DNA of 6,402 nt. Origin: Alphaproteobacteria bacterium. Its GTDB lineage: Bacteria > Pseudomonadota > Alphaproteobacteria > Rhodobacterales > Rhodobacteraceae. The notes below the pieces were generated by a model. It was not told the origin of the DNA and did not search any database. It was given only the letters and a program-made list of their open reading frames with translations. The translations under genes were made by a program, and so were the position numbers. Below, piece by piece: positions 4,705 through 6,402 of this stretch. Numbering within the stretch: position 1 is the stretch's first letter; each line of letters opens with the position of its first letter. The stretch lies in assembly GCA_024279075.1 (NCBI GenBank), contig JAJRRX010000055.1, positions 1 to 6,402 of the forward strand, read 5' to 3'.

Positions 4705-6402
4705 CTATTCCGCCGGCATTTGCAATATTTCTTCGCGGTTACGTTTGCGAATCCGCACCGAGTCAGTGGAGATCGCCACCACTGTCCAGCCTGAAAAGCT
4801 CTGCCCGAGTTGCACCCGAATATTGCGCCCGCCCGAAAGCCGGATCAGGGCGGTTCGGTTATCCGCCGTGCCAAAAATGCCAAGTAAATTGGTTTTTCGT
4901 AGGTTAATTGCGTTTTCAATCGTGGCCGCGCGGGCAACGGAGGCCGAGGTCGGCAGGTTTACCGTTTGCGGGTCCGATGGCACCGGCGGTGCCGTGGCGC
5001 GCGGGCGGCTGGTGGTAATTTCAATAATGCGCGCGACATTTGTAGCAAAGCTTTCTGTCCGGTGAAGGGCGCGAAAAGCAGTGATCGGTGCCGCGCTAGA
5101 GATCATCGGGTCAATCGGCGCGGGCAACGTGGCGATCACTTGCGGGCGGCGGCGCGGGCGCAGGGCGTTGGCCTCTGCGGTGGCAGGATCGACCGCAGAA
5201 ACGGGCTGCACCAAGGGCGGAATTTCAGCGCCCGAGCGCAGGCGCGGCAGCAGCGATGGCTGGCCTTCAAGCAGGGCGAAAAGCGTATCGGGGTCGGCAG
5301 GCGCGGCGGCAGCGACAGCGGCATCAACCGCCGCCGAGAGGCTGGCGGACACCGCTTCAATCGCAGCTTCAGCGGTGTTTTCCGCAATGGCTGTTTCGTT
5401 TGCCACGGGTGGCTCTACGCTGGCCTCTGGCGCGGTGGTGTTTTCCTCTGGCGGGGTCACAACCTCAGGCGCGGGCCGCGAAAGCGGGCGAATATCAGGG
5501 GTGCCATTTACGAGGATAAACGGCAAGCGATCTTCTGGCGGGATGATAACGGGCGGCGCGGGGCGCAGCGGCGGGACGATATCTGGCGCGCCGGAAATGA
5601 CTATAAACAGGGGTGCAGGGCCGGTTTGGGGGATGGCCTCAACCACTTGCACCTCGGACACCTGCACATCCAGCACTTGCAGTTCGGGCGGCGGGGCCAC
5701 TTGCGCGGGAATGGCACGGCCTGAGCGCAAGCGAGGCAAAATCGGCGGCTGGCCGGATTTAACCGATACAACTTTGGATTCGGCCAATAAAAGCGGCCGC
5801 GCAAGTTGAGAAAGCTGCGCGATGCTCAGGCCGGATCGGCTGGAGAAGGCGGCCAGCGCTTCGGGCGAAAGGCGGGTGGCCATGGCGGGCAATGGCTCTA
5901 GGTAAAACGCGGTGTTGGCCACGGTGAGCGGGCGGGGCGGGGCGCTAAAACTGGCCATCGCACTTGGTGCCGGTGGTGGTGTATCTGCCTCAGGGGTCAC
6001 CAGCGCCGACACCCGGTCTTGCAGGCTAAACAGCCCGATCGAGGGTAGGGCGTCCGGGGCGCTGGCCGCGGGCAGGGCTGCAAGCGTGGCGGGCCAGTTA
6101 ACATTAACAGCCGAGGCCAAATGGAGGAATTCGGGGGTCGTTTCCGCTGCGGGTGCGGTCGGGCTCGGGATTTGCTCCAACGCCTCAGCCGTGAGTTGGC
6201 GCGGTGGCAGATATGGCTGGGTGGCCGAGGCTGAGGCGGTGGTCATGGCGGCAAACTGTGGAAACACTGGCGCGGGTGTGGGCGAGGCAGATGCAAACGG
6301 CGAATTGGCGCGGTCAATGCCAGGGTTGGGCTGCTGAAACGGCGCAAAATCGGCGGCTTTGGGCGGGATTTCCCAAAGGTTTAAGGGATCAAGCGTAATA
6401 AA
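4705..6402 (-). CDS. Large Ala/Pro-rich repeat protein with C-terminal GspC/PilP-like domain, 5' end missing
   Basis: The minus-strand frame is open from the right edge to TAG at 4707-4705, giving 565 visible residues, so the gene is incomplete at its 5' end. A GTG at 6267 is an in-frame codon but has no ribosome binding site, and the coding-like sequence continues upstream (WEIPPKAADFAPFQQPNPG). Most of the protein is low-complexity, rich in Ala, Pro, Glu and Val, and probably disordered. It carries four degenerate GxPx(I/L)xPx(L/S)R motifs (5775-5218), a VQV pentad repeat (5688-5644) and an Ala-rich helix-prone stretch (about 5420-5295). The last 65 residues (4908-4714: INLRKTNLLGIFGTADNRTA and onward, ending RKRNREEILQMP) form a compact beta domain like the homology region of GspC/PilP. 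I recall similar C-termini in Rhodobacterales proteins of unknown function. A role in an envelope or pilus-like assembly is only a guess. Confidence 0.75.
   Translation of the reverse strand, partial: FITLDPLNLWEIPPKAADFAPFQQPNPGIDRANSPFASASPTPAPVFPQFAAMTTASASATQPYLPPRQLTAEALEQIPSPTAPAAETTPEFLHLASAVNVNWPATLAALPAASAPDALPSIGLFSLQDRVSALVTPEADTPPPAPSAMASFSAPPRPLTVANTAFYLEPLPAMATRLSPEALAAFSSRSGLSIAQLSQLARPLLLAESKVVSVKSGQPPILPRLRSGRAIPAQVAPPPELQVLDVQVSEVQVVEAIPQTGPAPLFIVISGAPDIVPPLRPAPPVIIPPEDRLPFILVNGTPDIRPLSRPAPEVVTPPEENTTAPEASVEPPVANETAIAENTAEAAIEAVSASLSAAVDAAVAAAAPADPDTLFALLEGQPSLLPRLRSGAEIPPLVQPVSAVDPATAEANALRPRRRPQVIATLPAPIDPMISSAAPITAFRALHRTESFATNVARIIEITTSRPRATAPPVPSDPQTVNLPTSASVARAATIENAINLRKTNLLGIFGTADNRTALIRLSGGRNIRVQLGQSFSGWTVVAISTDSVRIRKRNREEILQMPAE
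5218..5775 (-). repeat. Four degenerate copies of a GxPx(I/L)xPx(L/S)R peptide motif
   Basis: Within the minus-strand protein four segments align: SVKSGQPPILPRLRSGRAIP (5766-5707), FIVISGAPDIVPPLRP (5607-5560), FILVNGTPDIRPLSRP (5520-5473) and FALLEGQPSLLPRLRSG (5280-5230). Each has a hydrophobic strand-like lead, Gly-x-Pro, a branched aliphatic residue, Pro and Arg. The first and last copies also resemble each other in DNA: 26 of 34 positions are identical between 5721-5754 and 5232-5265 by hand alignment. Confidence 0.7.
5644..5688 (-). repeat. Three tandem 15-bp units encoding xExQV pentads
   Basis: On the plus strand the units are CACTTGCACCTCGGA (5644-5658), CACCTGCACATCCAG (5659-5673) and CACTTGCAGTTCGGG (5674-5688). 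Read on the minus strand they give PELQV-LDVQV-SEVQV. The unit is a multiple of three, so changes in copy number would keep the frame. Confidence 0.7.

Noticed and set aside
4966..5809. Long plus-strand open frames opposite the Ala/Pro-rich gene
   Set aside because: Their products are low-complexity Gly/Arg/Ser/Ala sequence and mirror the codon bias of the minus-strand gene, which has coherent domains and motifs. They are antisense shadows.
6265..6267. GTG at 6267 as the start of the minus-strand gene
   Set aside because: No Shine-Dalgarno precedes it, and the frame continues open with similar composition to the window edge, so the start is outside the window.

Overview
This window looks like ordinary chromosome from an alphaproteobacterium, most likely of the Rhodobacterales (Roseobacter) type. 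That placement is an inference from base composition (moderately GC-rich), from the subfamily of the first thioesterase-like protein, and from the alanine/proline-rich minus-strand protein with a small conserved C-terminal domain. There are no mobile elements, rRNA/tRNA genes or CRISPR arrays.

Left part (1-1555). The N-terminus of an unidentified hydrophobic protein runs leftward out of the window (53 to 1). A THEM6-like 4HBT-fold thioesterase gene diverges from it (181-711). Next is a secreted GIN-domain (DUF2807) protein predicted to form a beta-helix (806-1555). Its upstream region carries a perfect 13-bp inverted repeat (739-769) overlapping a possible extended -10 box.

Middle (1556-4704). 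A good sigma70-like promoter (1601-1629) precedes three tightly packed plus-strand genes: a UMF1/Atg22-type MFS permease (1653-2996), a penicillin-insensitive murein endopeptidase (mepA, 2993-3844) and a secreted phytase-like/esterase-like beta-propeller protein (3841-4704). Both junctions are 4-base ATGA overlaps, so the three genes are probably one translationally coupled operon. It encodes one inner-membrane permease and two exported proteins. The combination suggests an envelope role such as cell-wall turnover or uptake of its products, but the permease substrate cannot be read from the sequence.

Right part (4705-6402). A long minus-strand gene converges on the operon, and the two stop codons touch with no base between them. 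It encodes an Ala/Pro-rich, probably largely disordered protein with repeated GxPxIxPxLR-type motifs and a compact C-terminal beta domain resembling GspC/PilP homology regions. Its reading frame stays open to the window edge, so the true start lies outside.

I found no clear evidence of a wholly new system. The items most worth a second look are the palindrome before the GIN gene, the permease-endopeptidase-propeller operon and the repeat architecture of the minus-strand protein.
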